A stretch of 64,000 nucleotides of DNA from a virus. The notes under the pieces were generated by a model. That model saw nothing but the letters and a program-made list of their open reading frames with translations. It did not search any database and was not told where the DNA came from. Every line of letters starts with the position of its first letter. The first letter of the stretch is position 1. Of the stretch, positions 47,648 through 54,563 are shown piece by piece. The stretch is from the IMG/VR virus record IMGVR_UViG_3300031772_000007, positions 29,826 to 93,825 of that record. One strand, given 5' to 3'. The position numbers were made by a program, and so were the translations under genes.

Positions 47648-48549
47648 GCCGCCTCCACGCTGTGCGCGATGAGCGCCGCCGCTGCCAGGTTCGCTCGGAG
47701 CCCTTCCAGCCGGGACCGAAGCTCATCGAGGCTCACCCCAGCCAGCCGCTCGTAGACCTCCAGCTTCTCCGCCATCGCCTCGCACTTGCCCACGCGCGTC
47801 TTGATGGCTCGTCCGCCGAGCGAGGCAACCGCCGCCTCCTTCAGCTCCTCCTCCATCCCGGCCATCTGCTGTGCCGCCTCGCGTGAGAGGCTGTCCAGGA
47901 TGGCACCGATGGCCTCGGTGGACCGCAGCGCCGGAATCTCTGCCACGTAGGTAGCCGATGCCGTCTTGAGCGCGGCGACCAGCTTCCTCCAGAGGGGCAA
48001 CGTCTCCCGCGGGACGAAGTAGACACCCCCGGTGTCCCGGAGCGGGACCGCGCTGACCCCGCGGACCATCGCCGAGAGCCAGCTCGCCGTGTCCTCGGCG
48101 GTCAGCTTGGTGAGGTTCAGTTGGTAGTCCGCCACCACCTTGTTGAACTCCGCCAGCGCCGTGTTGCTGCACTCCAGGGTGGGTTCCGCCTGTCCCTCCA
48201 CGCTCACCAGCCGCGTGGTGAAGCGCACCCGGTACCGCAGGGGAGTGCCCTCGCTGGCCTCCTGCTCCGTGGCTTCGTACTCGTCCACCAGCGCGAAGCC
48301 CGCCCGTCGGCCCGGCAGGGTACGCAGCAAGGTCCGCTTGCTCACGTGTTCACGCATCGCCCGCTGCAACGCCTCCTGCGGGCTCGGGAGGTCGGGGAGC
48401 AGCTTCTCCTCCACCCCCTGCGCCACGAAGGCTGCCTTCAGATGCCCGTAGTTCGTCTCCCCCGACAGCCGCCACAGGACGATTGCGCCCGCGGTGTCCG
48501 GGGTGAGGTCGCTGATCGCTACCACGTCCGCCGTCTTGTCCAGTGTCAT
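47644..48549 (-). CDS. DUF6744-like phage protein
   Basis: 301 residues. LTPDTAGAIVLWRLSGETNY, GRRAGFALVDEYEATEQEAS, RYRVRFTTRLVSVEGQAEPT and SAVPLRDTGGVYFVPRETLP form a strand-rich first half; the second half is coiled (MEEELKEAAVASLGGRAIKT). I recognise this type from phages that also carry MoxR/VWA genes, where it lies next to them. Function unknown. Start ATG 48549. Confidence 0.6.
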   Translation of the reverse strand: MTLDKTADVVAISDLTPDTAGAIVLWRLSGETNYGHLKAAFVAQGVEEKLLPDLPSPQEALQRAMREHVSKRTLLRTLPGRRAGFALVDEYEATEQEASEGTPLRYRVRFTTRLVSVEGQAEPTLECSNTALAEFNKVVADYQLNLTKLTAEDTASWLSAMVRGVSAVPLRDTGGVYFVPRETLPLWRKLVAALKTASATYVAEIPALRSTEAIGAILDSLSREAAQQMAGMEEELKEAAVASLGGRAIKTRVGKCEAMAEKLEVYERLAGVSLDELRSRLEGLRANLAAAALIAHSVEAA

Positions 48550-48562
48550 GTGCTTCTCCTTG

Positions 48563-48607
48563 GGAGCCTGAGTGCTCCATCGAGGAGCTGATCCTCAGAG
48601 GATCAGC
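48563..48607 (-). promoter_or_regulatory. Structured leader 2
   Basis: GGAGC (RNA; 48574-48578) pairs with GCTCC (48563-48567) directly before CCAAGGAGAAG and ATG 48549. An alternative GCTCC at 48584-48588 can pair with the same GGAGC. Upstream, 48587-48596 and 48598-48607 form a 10-base palindrome-like stem (arm GCTGATCCTC). Confidence 0.6.
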
Positions 48608-48622
48608 CCCTCTGTGCAGCCG

Positions 48623-50053
48623 TCAGGCAACGCGCTTCCGTTGGTACTCCTCCGGCTCTGAGTCGATGGTGACGACCTCGCCCCAAATCGCCGGTCGCTC
48701 GTTCCGGTACCGCCCGCACACCACCCAGATGACGTTCATGTAGGCGGGTGCCGGTCCCGGGTCGCCGATCTGGCCGTCCGTCACCACCACCACCACCTCG
48801 GGTCGTCGCGGGAGCTTCTGAACCGCTGCGAAGGCGGGTCGCATGTCCGTTCCGCCTCCGCCCTTCAGCGCCTTCACCGCGTCCGCGATGTTCTGAATCT
48901 TGCGGATCTCGTGAACGTCGGCGTCGCAGGCCAGCAGGTCAACCTGCGCCCCTACCGCGGCGAGGATGCCCTTCGTCTCCTCCAAGGCGACCTTCAGCTC
49001 CTTGTCACCCATGCTGCCGGAGGTGTCGATGATGACCGCCACCGAGGGAACCGGCATTCGGAGCGCCGGGAACACCGGGCTGCCGCTGCCGTATCCGAAC
49101 GCGCTCTGTCGCCGGGAAGGTCGGTCGTAGCGGTAGTCGCCCGCGCCCGGTCGGTAGGCGACAGCGCGCCTGCACAGCCGAGCCAGCTTCTGCCGCCAGG
49201 GGATCTTCGATGGGCCAAGCACCTCCTCGGCCCACCGCACCAACCCCGCGGGCACGGTACCGCGCCCCTTCTCCGCGTGCCTACGAACCGACTCGGCGAC
49301 CTCCCGCTGCATCCGCTTCTGCTCGGTCGGGCTCTTACCGAGGTGCGTCGGGATGGTGGCTTCCACCGGGTCCGGCTCGGAACCGCTACCCGAGCCGCAC
49401 CCCTTCTTCCCGGCTTGTCCCATCACGATCTCGATGTCCCCCGAGCCGTGCCCTTGGCCTTGGCCTTGTCCCTGCCCTTGGCCTTGGCCTTGCCCCCGCC
49501 CTTGGCCTTGCCCCTGCCCGCGTCCCTTCTTGCCACCCCCGGCACCCTTGCCCTTGATGGCGACGCCGATCTTCATCACCTTGGCGTGCTTGCGGAGGTG
49601 CGCGTAGTATTCCTCGCAGAGCTTGCCGTCGTCGCACCCGATGCGCTCCGGAGTGACGCCGGACACCGCGTTCTTCCCGGTGTCCGGGTCCACCTCCTCC
49701 AACAGAGGGAACTTCGCGTTCGCGGCAACGAGGTCATCGTTGATCTCCGCGTCGCCCGCGAGGTTCCAGAGCTGATGCTCCGCGGCGCACTGCTTCCGGC
49801 GACCAGCATGGTCCCGGAGCCAGTGCCCTGCCTCGTGCAAGAGGACCCAGGCCAACTGCTCCACCGTCCACTTCTGCGCCAGCTCTGGATCCCAGATGAG
49901 CACCGCCCGGTCGGTGACGCCGAGCGTACCGAACCCCGGCACAGGGTAGGGGACCAACCCCATCACCGCCGAGCTGAAGTACGGCATGAGCTGCGTGGAC
50001 TTGATGCGCCCCGCCGCGAACCAGTCCTGCGGGGTCTTGAGCTGCACGTTCAT
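48623..50053 (-). CDS. Metallopeptidase-like / VWA domain protein
   Basis: 476 residues. N-terminal part has LAWVLLHEAGHWLRDHAGRR, a HExxH zinc motif; a low-complexity Gly/Gln/Arg region (about residues 168-200) links to a C-terminal VWA domain with MIDAS motif AVIIDTSGSMGDKE and later VVVVTDGQIGDP. This is the DUF2201 type partner of MoxR AAA+ proteins. Such pairs act as chaperone-like complexes in bacteria (RavA-ViaA). The upstream MoxR gene ends directly before it. Confidence 0.88.
   Translation of the reverse strand: MNVQLKTPQDWFAAGRIKSTQLMPYFSSAVMGLVPYPVPGFGTLGVTDRAVLIWDPELAQKWTVEQLAWVLLHEAGHWLRDHAGRRKQCAAEHQLWNLAGDAEINDDLVAANAKFPLLEEVDPDTGKNAVSGVTPERIGCDDGKLCEEYYAHLRKHAKVMKIGVAIKGKGAGGGKKGRGQGQGQGRGQGQGQGQGQGQGQGHGSGDIEIVMGQAGKKGCGSGSGSEPDPVEATIPTHLGKSPTEQKRMQREVAESVRRHAEKGRGTVPAGLVRWAEEVLGPSKIPWRQKLARLCRRAVAYRPGAGDYRYDRPSRRQSAFGYGSGSPVFPALRMPVPSVAVIIDTSGSMGDKELKVALEETKGILAAVGAQVDLLACDADVHEIRKIQNIADAVKALKGGGGTDMRPAFAAVQKLPRRPEVVVVVTDGQIGDPGPAPAYMNVIWVVCGRYRNERPAIWGEVVTIDSEPEEYQRKRVA
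49447..49530. repeat. Hexamer repeat (CCTTGG) coding for Gly-Gln
   Basis: The plus strand reads repeated CTTGGC and CTTGCC units across about 80 bases. On the coding strand it encodes an alternating Gly-Gln/Gly-Arg linker (GRGQGQGQGRGQGQGQGQ). Simple repeats of this length are prone to slippage; length changes in multiples of six keep frame, so the result would be a variable linker. Confidence 0.8.
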
Positions 50054-51211
50054 CTATCTCTCCTTTGGGGCAACAAACCCAGCCGCGGTCAGGATAGGTT
50101 GAAGCTGTCCCAGCGCGGAGTAGGCGTCCTTGCCCGAGATGAACCCGCGCTGCGCCAGCACCATCGCTGCCTGCACCGTCACGTCCGCCGCATCCTTGCT
50201 GACCTCGGCGATGATCCTCCAGAGCACGTCGGACCGCTCCTTGCGCTTCGGAGCCTTGTCTGGAGCGATGATCGCCGCACAGGAGGAGAGGACCGCAGTG
50301 GTCCGGTCCAGCCGTTGCGGGTCGTGCTTGAACTTCACCTTCTCGTCCAGCACGTCAGTAGGGTCCGGGAGGTCGGACTTCTGTTGGTACTCCAACAGCT
50401 CCGCCGCAGGTCCGATGCCGATGAAAGCCGCCATCAGCTCCTCGCGGTCTGCGTCCTCCAGCCCGTGGACCTCGGCTCCGGCCATAGCGCGGACTTCCAT
50501 CTCCCAGGTGCGAGGGGACGGCCACGCCCTGCTCGCCTCGGGGCTGCCCATCGGCGGCATCTTGTGGAGGAGTCCCGGCTTCGCCTTGAGGAAGCCTGCC
50601 ACGAGCCCCTTCGCCTTGGCGAACGGCTCGTCGAACGCCTTGAGAACGCGCGCCTCGATGTCCGCCGCCTTCTCCGGCTTCTCCTCGTCGGCGATTCCAC
50701 CGAGCAGCCAGTTGGCCCACTCGCCCACGCCCGGAGGATCCCACGGCATGTGACCAAAGCGGTTCGCCAGCGGGGGGGTCAAGTCCCAGCCGCCCGCTGC
50801 CTCCTCCTGCCGGTTCATCATGGCGATGATGCGGACGGTCGGCGGCATCAGGTACTCACCCACCGCTCCGTCAGTGGCGAGGCGGAGCAGCGCCGCCTGC
50901 ATCGCCGGGACGTTCGTGTTCAGCTCGTCCAACACCACCAACCCGTGCTTCTTCTCGCCCAGCGTGATCGCCCACGCCGCGGGCACCAGCCGGAAGCGGT
51001 CGTCTTCCAACCGCGCCAGCCCACCCACGTCCGTCGGCTCACGGATACTGCCGATGATGACTTCGGAGGCGAGCCCGAGCTGCTTCGCAACCGTCTCCAC
51101 CCGCTGCGTCTTGCCGGTGCCCGGAGGTCCGATGAAGATGAGCGGAAGTCCCCACCTGCCCTTGCAGCCGGGGGTGAACAACACTGCGCGCATGATCGAA
51201 TTGAAGTTCAT
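50054..51211 (-). CDS. MoxR-type AAA+ ATPase
   Basis: 385 residues. Walker A FIGPPGTGKTQRVE (27-40), Walker B GLVVLDELNTNVPAMQAALLR, then sensor region VRIIAMMNRQEEAAGGWDLT and Arg-rich ANRFGHMPW. The C-terminal helical part (RKERSDVLWRIIAEVSKDAA) fits the lid. Together with the HExxH/VWA protein it would form a chaperone-like machine. In phages the target is unknown. ATG 51211 follows AGAGGCTG. Confidence 0.9.
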   Translation of the reverse strand: MNFNSIMRAVLFTPGCKGRWGLPLIFIGPPGTGKTQRVETVAKQLGLASEVIIGSIREPTDVGGLARLEDDRFRLVPAAWAITLGEKKHGLVVLDELNTNVPAMQAALLRLATDGAVGEYLMPPTVRIIAMMNRQEEAAGGWDLTPPLANRFGHMPWDPPGVGEWANWLLGGIADEEKPEKAADIEARVLKAFDEPFAKAKGLVAGFLKAKPGLLHKMPPMGSPEASRAWPSPRTWEMEVRAMAGAEVHGLEDADREELMAAFIGIGPAAELLEYQQKSDLPDPTDVLDEKVKFKHDPQRLDRTTAVLSSCAAIIAPDKAPKRKERSDVLWRIIAEVSKDAADVTVQAAMVLAQRGFISGKDAYSALGQLQPILTAAGFVAPKER

Positions 51212-51307
51212 TTTCAGCCTCTTGGACTGCGTTGGTTGAACTGCCCTTCGGTGCTCCAGTGCCGAGGCGAGTGGATGCTCGCCCCTTCCTGCAACCACGA
51301 AGGTGCT

Positions 51308-51505
51308 TCAGCTCACGTCGAAGTGCTTGCAGGCGGTCGCGAGCAGGTTGTCGTAGTCGCCCGCGGTCATCTGCCCGATGACCTCCTTTATCTTCTCCGG
51401 GGTCCAGCCCGCCTTCTCCGCTGCCCGGCGGCATCGCCCCAAGATGGCGAAAGCGTTTCCGTCGTTCCCTACCAGGACCACCTTCGGCTTCTTCTCGCTC
51501 GGCAT
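51308..51505 (-). CDS. Small conserved phage protein
   Basis: 65 residues. KVVLVGNDGNAFAILGRCRR is a compact alpha/beta start; KIKEVIGQMTAGDYDNLLAT follows. I recognise this pattern from small proteins next to MoxR genes in other phages. The leader carries the hairpin element. Confidence 0.6.
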   Translation of the reverse strand: MPSEKKPKVVLVGNDGNAFAILGRCRRAAEKAGWTPEKIKEVIGQMTAGDYDNLLATACKHFDVS

Positions 51506-51518
51506 GATCGTTCTCCTT

Positions 51519-51572
51519 GGGAGCTTCATTGCTCCCGTGAGGCTCCGAACTTCCTCGGGGCTCCACGGGAGC
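51519..51572 (-). promoter_or_regulatory. Structured leader 3 with alternative pairing
   Basis: GGGAGC (RNA, 51531-51536) pairs with GCTCCC (51519-51524) next to the Shine-Dalgarno AAGGAG. The same GGGAGC continues into CACGGGAGC, which pairs over nine bases with GCTCCCGTG (51564-51572) upstream. The two stems are mutually exclusive, as expected for a switch. Confidence 0.6.
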
Positions 51573-51597
51573 AGGCGGCTCGCGCCGCCGGTCCCAA

Positions 51598-51855
51598 CTA
51601 CTCCGCGATAGCGTCGTACAGCTCCCGGACTTCCTTCAGTACCGTGTCCACCGCCTTCAGCCGCGCAACATGCTCCCGCTGCGCCGCGTAGATCGCTGTG
51701 TCTCCCTGCGGGTAGTAGTCACGCCCGTTCGGTGCTGCCTCCATCAGCGCCGTGAGTGCTGCCTGGAGCGCGTGCCCGGCTTCCTCGTACTGCCGCTCCA
51801 ACTCCCCGCGGCTGGTCCCGTTCAGGTGGATGGTTGGCTTCGTCAGCGTCGTCAT
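51598..51855 (-). CDS. Conserved phage protein (LNGTS type)
   Basis: 85 residues. IHLNGTSRGELERQYEEAG, ALQAALTALMEAAPNGRDYY and HVARLKAVDTVLKEVRELYD are of a kind seen in many large phages, always near other small early genes. Unknown function. Start ATG 51855 (CGGAGGAGC site). Confidence 0.7.
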   Translation of the reverse strand: MTTLTKPTIHLNGTSRGELERQYEEAGHALQAALTALMEAAPNGRDYYPQGDTAIYAAQREHVARLKAVDTVLKEVRELYDAIAE

Positions 51856-51869
51856 GGTTGCTCCTCCGG

Positions 51870-52097
51870 TTACTTCGCGCTCCAGTCGATGTAGCACTCG
51901 TCCGTCTGCTCTCCGCAGCTCGTGCAGCAGTACGTCGGCTCCCGCTCGTCTCCGTTGCTGTCGTGAGGTCCCATCGAGCCGCACTCGGGACAGCGGAAGA
52001 TCCCACGGTCCCGGTTGGACAACTGAATCGCGAGCCGCTTGATGCCTGCGTGGTCGCCTTTGATGAGCATCTGCATTGCCATCTGGTCTGCCGTCAT
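51870..52097 (-). CDS. Zinc-ribbon small protein
   Basis: 75 residues. FRCPECGSMGPHDSNGDERE and TYCCTSCGEQTDECYIDWS give two CxxC pairs, a zinc ribbon. It opens with basic and hydrophobic residues (QMLIKGDHAGIKRLAIQLSN). Could bind DNA or RNA polymerase. Confidence 0.6.
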   Translation of the reverse strand: MTADQMAMQMLIKGDHAGIKRLAIQLSNRDRGIFRCPECGSMGPHDSNGDEREPTYCCTSCGEQTDECYIDWSAK

Positions 52098-52100
52098 GGG

Positions 52101-52313
52101 TCACGCTCCCTTCGGAAGAATGAAACCGCCCTCAATCTCACAGGCCAGCGCCACCGCCGCGTGCTCCCGGCAGGTGTCCACGTACCCCTCGTACCCCTCC
52201 GCGGCGTAGGGGTGGGCAACCCCACAGCAGTCGCCGATGCCGCACTCGCCCTCGTCCACCGAAGAGAGCCGGACGACTTTCAGAGTGGCTGGATCAACAT
52301 GCTTGCTCGACAT
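52101..52313 (-). CDS. Small Cys-containing protein
   Basis: 70 residues. ECGIGDCCGVAHPYAAEGYE and VDTCREHAAVALACEIEGGF have five cysteines and two histidines. Last residues FILPKGA. Leader with the hairpin element just upstream. Unknown function. Confidence 0.55.
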   Translation of the reverse strand: MSSKHVDPATLKVVRLSSVDEGECGIGDCCGVAHPYAAEGYEGYVDTCREHAAVALACEIEGGFILPKGA

Positions 52314-52327
52314 GGTTTGTCTCCTTG

Positions 52328-52401
52328 GGAGCGTGATCGCTCCGACGGACCCCCGGTTCCCCGGGAGCCCGTCGGAACGGGCGAGCCGCGCTCGCCGTTC
52401 C
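52328..52401 (-). promoter_or_regulatory. Structured leader 4 (three successive stems)
   Basis: GGAGCG/CGCTCC (52338-52343 with 52328-52333, loop 4) next to the Shine-Dalgarno of the 52313 gene. Then a 7-bp stem at 52342-52348 with 52369-52375 enclosing a GC-rich inner stem, and a third (52374-52386 with 52390-52401, one bulge). GGAGC at 52364-52368 is the alternative partner for the first stem. Confidence 0.55.
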
Positions 52402-52409
52402 TTCCTGCT

Positions 52410-52618
52410 TCACCACGGGTACTTCGTGGACAGGTCCGATTCGTAGACGTACACCTTGGTGCCCGACTTCTTGACGAGGTAGCGCGTCTCGCTGCCCCGC
52501 TCCGAGTAAGACTCGATGATCGTCACCTCGTCACCGATGCAGATTTCACCCCAGGCCACTCCGCCCGGGATGGCTCGCGTGAGGTACAGCGTTTGCCCGT
52601 CCACGTAGGTCGCTTTCA
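52410..52618 (-). CDS. Small strand-rich protein
   Basis: 69 residues (MKATYVDGQTLYLTRAIPGG, WGEICIGDEVTIIESYSERG, TRYLVKKSGTKVYVYESDLS). Predicted small beta barrel. It follows the next gene by ATGC overlap. Unknown function. Confidence 0.55.
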
Positions 52619-52801
52619 TGCTGCCTCCGTGTACCGGCAGGTACCGCCGAAGACACTCCAGGTTGCCGCGACGACGCCGCTGTTGCTCGCCAGCACCGCG
52701 AACTCGAAGCCCCTGCTCTTGCCGTAAGCAAGCGCCGCTTCGACCGTGCTGAAGTCCGTGTCCGCGAAGTAGTTGAAGTTGGTGTAGTGGATTCGGTACA
52801 T
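52616..52801 (-). CDS. Small protein, first gene left of the control region
   Basis: 61 residues. IHYTNFNYFADTDFSTVEAA, LAYGKSRGFEFAVLASNSGV and VAATWSVFGGTCRYTEAA. Strand-rich. It is the first minus-strand gene after the AT-rich region and would be transcribed from the candidate promoter at 53056-53084. Leader with the hairpin element. Confidence 0.55.
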   Translation of the reverse strand: MYRIHYTNFNYFADTDFSTVEAALAYGKSRGFEFAVLASNSGVVAATWSVFGGTCRYTEAA

Positions 52802-52815
52802 GGTGCTTCTCCTTG

Positions 52816-52867
52816 GGAGCTTTTCGCTCCGTGGTTTTGGGTGTTGCACTCCTCGGCGCGGCGGAGC
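52816..52867 (-). promoter_or_regulatory. Structured leader 5
   Basis: GGAGC/GCTCC (52826-52830 with 52816-52820, loop 5) directly before CCAAGGAGAAG and ATG 52801. Another GGAGC on the plus strand at 52863-52867 offers the alternative partner. Same arrangement as in the other four leaders. Confidence 0.5.
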
Positions 52868-53283
52868 GATCCGCCGCACTGAGGGATGGGCAACGTCGTT
52901 GCTCCGTTCGTTGCCGTCCCCGTCTCAACCCCAAGAATCCTTCCGACCCTTGACGCCGTTCGCGGTCACCTCTGGACTCGCGCCAGCGGGAGGGAATCAC
53001 CCTCCTTCGGGCTCAATTGGGTATTCGGTTTTCAGTCCTGCCCTACTACACCACCATTATGCGCCTTCTGGAAAAAGAAACCAACAAATTAAAGAAAAAA
53101 AAGAGGGGCAAAAAGGGCAAATGGGGCAAGGAGTTACAGAGAATCGCCCGAGCAGGTGCTTTTTTTTTCTCTTGGGGCTCCGTTCCTGCCGTTCCTGAAT
53201 CCTGTGGGGAGCGTATAGGTACGCCTCCTCTGGACGGGCCAATCGGCAGCCCTCGGGGTAAGGTTCTCCGCGGGAGGCTGCAC
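52868..53283. promoter_or_regulatory. AT-rich divergent control region
   Basis: About 400 bases between the divergent genes at 52801 and 53284. The segment 53071-53140 is strongly A/G-rich (for example AAATTAAAGAAAAAAAAGAG) and lower in GC than the rest of the window, with three GGGCAA units (53105-53130). A T-run lies at 53160-53169. A minus-strand promoter candidate is at 53056-53084. No gene seen. Confidence 0.5.
53056..53084 (-). promoter_or_regulatory. Candidate sigma-70 promoter for early genes
   Basis: On the minus strand TTGGTT (53079-53084) and CATAAT (53056-53061) are separated by 17 bases, close to the bacterial TTGACA/TATAAT consensus. It points toward the 52801 gene about 250 bases away, leaving a long leader. 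Inferred from sequence only. Confidence 0.4.
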
Positions 53284-53757
53284 ATGGCAACGAGGTCAAA
53301 GGCGAGCGCGGTCCGAATCGGGAAGCTCTCCCGTCGGAAGGGGAAGGTGTTCGAGCAGTTCGTCTCCCGGGAGCTGCGCGCGATCTTCGGAGGAGGCATC
53401 AAGCGCGGGTGGCAGGCTCGTGAGGGGGCGGACGCCCCCGACGTGGACGGCTCTCCGTACTGGGTGGAGTGCAAGCACCACCAGCGGGTCAACATCCAGG
53501 CAGCGGTCCTTCAGGCAGCCCAGGCTGTCGCCGACGCGCACGACTCGCGCCCGGTCGTCGTCGTCTCCAAGGACAACCGCACCGAGCCGCTGGTCACGAT
53601 GCTCCTCCCTGCATGGCTCGATCTCGTCCGCGCGACGCAAGCACCTCGTCCCGTGCTCCCGGTCCCCGCCGCGGAAGCGGAGCCCGTCGTGTTCCTGCGT
53701 TCGACCTCCGAAGCGCTCCCCACCAGCTTCCAGCTCGCCCAGCCGCCGGAGAGCTGA
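53284..53757 (+). CDS. PD-(D/E)XK nuclease, Holliday-junction-resolvase-like
   Basis: 157 residues, the only plus-strand gene. RRKGKVFEQFVSRELRAIFG, QAREGADAPDVDGSPYWVEC with a D and an E-x-K (WVECKHHQR), and SRPVVVVSKDNRTEPLVTML give the PD-(D/E)XK core of Hjc/VRR-type nucleases. Could resolve recombination intermediates or act on branched DNA. ATG 53284 has GGGAGG at correct spacing. A C-terminal tail of about 40 residues has no evident fold. Confidence 0.78.
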   Translation: MATRSKASAVRIGKLSRRKGKVFEQFVSRELRAIFGGGIKRGWQAREGADAPDVDGSPYWVECKHHQRVNIQAAVLQAAQAVADAHDSRPVVVVSKDNRTEPLVTMLLPAWLDLVRATQAPRPVLPVPAAEAEPVVFLRSTSEALPTSFQLAQPPES

Positions 53758-53799
53758 CCTCGCTCGTCCCAGGTGGACGGGTGTGATAGAACCTGCGCG

Positions 53800-53863
53800 C
53801 GGCTCGGGCGGTCAATGCCCCTGAGAGCAACCCCCCTGCGCTCAGATCAGCGCGCCCGAGCCG
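53800..53863. terminator. Inverted repeat between convergent genes
   Basis: CGGCTCGGGCG at 53800-53810 and its perfect complement at 53853-53863 (11 bp), with an inner CTGAG/CTCAG pair, lies between the plus-strand nuclease stop (53757) and the spanin stop (53868). Position suggests a bidirectional terminator, but there is no T-run on either side. Confidence 0.4.
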
Positions 53864-53867
53864 TAGT

Positions 53868-54194
53868 TCAACGCCCCGCGTCAGAGGTCCCCGCGTCGAT
53901 TCCTGCGTCCACCGGGGGTCCGCACCGCTTCCAGGCTTCGTCTATCCAGCGCTGGGAAGCCCGTAGGCGCGTTTCGAGCACCAACCCTGCGTCAACGGTC
54001 AGGCAGCCCGCGAACATCGCAGGGCAGCCCGCGTCGGCCCGCACGAGCCGTGTTCTTTCAAGGGGTGGGGGCGGATCCAGGCGGCACGCCGCCGCCTCGG
54101 GGGTCGGTGCCGTAGGCTCCGGGCACAGGCACTTCTGGAGGGTCGAGCAGCCGGTCGAGGCGGTCAGCAACAGCATCGGGAGTAGAGCACGCAT
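53868..54194 (-). CDS. o-spanin (Rz1-like lipoprotein)
   Basis: 108 residues. MRALLPMLLLTASTGC is a short signal sequence ending at a Cys that fits a lipobox, then STLQKCLCPEP and a Pro-rich stretch (LDPPPPLERTRLV). It overlaps the end of the i-spanin gene by 137 bases in another frame, the usual embedded arrangement. It would join the outer membrane and complete lysis with the Rz-like protein. Confidence 0.8.
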   Translation of the reverse strand: MRALLPMLLLTASTGCSTLQKCLCPEPTAPTPEAAACRLDPPPPLERTRLVRADAGCPAMFAGCLTVDAGLVLETRLRASQRWIDEAWKRCGPPVDAGIDAGTSDAGR

Positions 54195-54453
54195 GTAGGT
54201 CCGCCTCCAGGTTGGAGATTTCCGCCTTGAGCCCTGCGATGACCGCCTCCAGGCGGCTCTGCGCGTCGTCCTCGGTGACCCGGATCTTCGCGAGCTGCTG
54301 CGCGGCGTCCGCCAGCTTGGCCTTCAGCACGTCCACCTGCGCCAGCGCCGCGCCCGTCTCTGCGCGAGCCGCCACCAGGAGCCCCCAAAGGACGGCAGAG
54401 GCGACGACCGCGCCCGCGAGCAGCAGGATGAGGGCTGCAAGAACCCAGGTCAT
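54058..54453 (-). CDS. i-spanin (Rz-like)
   Basis: 131 residues. One N-terminal membrane segment (WVLAALILLLAGAVVASAVL) and a long periplasmic coiled coil (AQVDVLKAKLADAAQQLAKI; AVIAGLKAEISNLEADLHAC). Ends with a Pro/Gly-rich tail. Together with the o-spanin it fuses inner and outer membranes. Start ATG 54453 overlaps the previous stop. Confidence 0.8.
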   Translation of the reverse strand: MTWVLAALILLLAGAVVASAVLWGLLVAARAETGAALAQVDVLKAKLADAAQQLAKIRVTEDDAQSRLEAVIAGLKAEISNLEADLHACSTPDAVADRLDRLLDPPEVPVPGAYGTDPRGGGVPPGSAPTP

Positions 54454-54563
54454 CTACGCCTCCAGATGAACCGGCGCAGAACCTTGATGCCGGTGCGGTG
54501 GCAGAGCCACGGCGCGCAGTGGAACGCGCGCTTGTAGCGCATCCTGTACCGCCGGGTGATCAC
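54450..54563 (-). CDS. 37-residue basic protein in the lysis cassette
   Basis: GTG 54563 overlaps the holin stop (GTGA) and the gene's TGA overlaps the i-spanin ATG. The product contains MRYKRAFHCAPWLCHRTGIK and ends LRRFIWRRR, strongly basic with two Cys. Perhaps a lysis accessory. Too short for standard gene finders but precisely in the coupled string. Confidence 0.4.
   Translation of the reverse strand: MITRRYRMRYKRAFHCAPWLCHRTGIKVLRRFIWRRR

Noticed and set aside
49447-49530. Repeat array in the VWA gene as a possible CRISPR
   Set aside because: Units are six bases with no spacers and encode a linker.
48911-51691. A very long plus-strand reading frame opposite the MoxR/VWA genes
   Set aside because: It mirrors the minus-strand genes, is typical of antisense frames in high-GC DNA, and its product is Arg/Leu/Pro-rich without motifs.
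53105-53132. Plus-strand GGGCAA units as another copy of the bipartite promoter
   Set aside because: No GGGACAA box at the fixed 20-base spacing; the nearest GGGGCAA is offset by one base.
53160-53190. T-run as a plus-strand terminator
   Set aside because: Only a tiny AGCA/TGCT stem precedes it and no plus-strand gene lies upstream.
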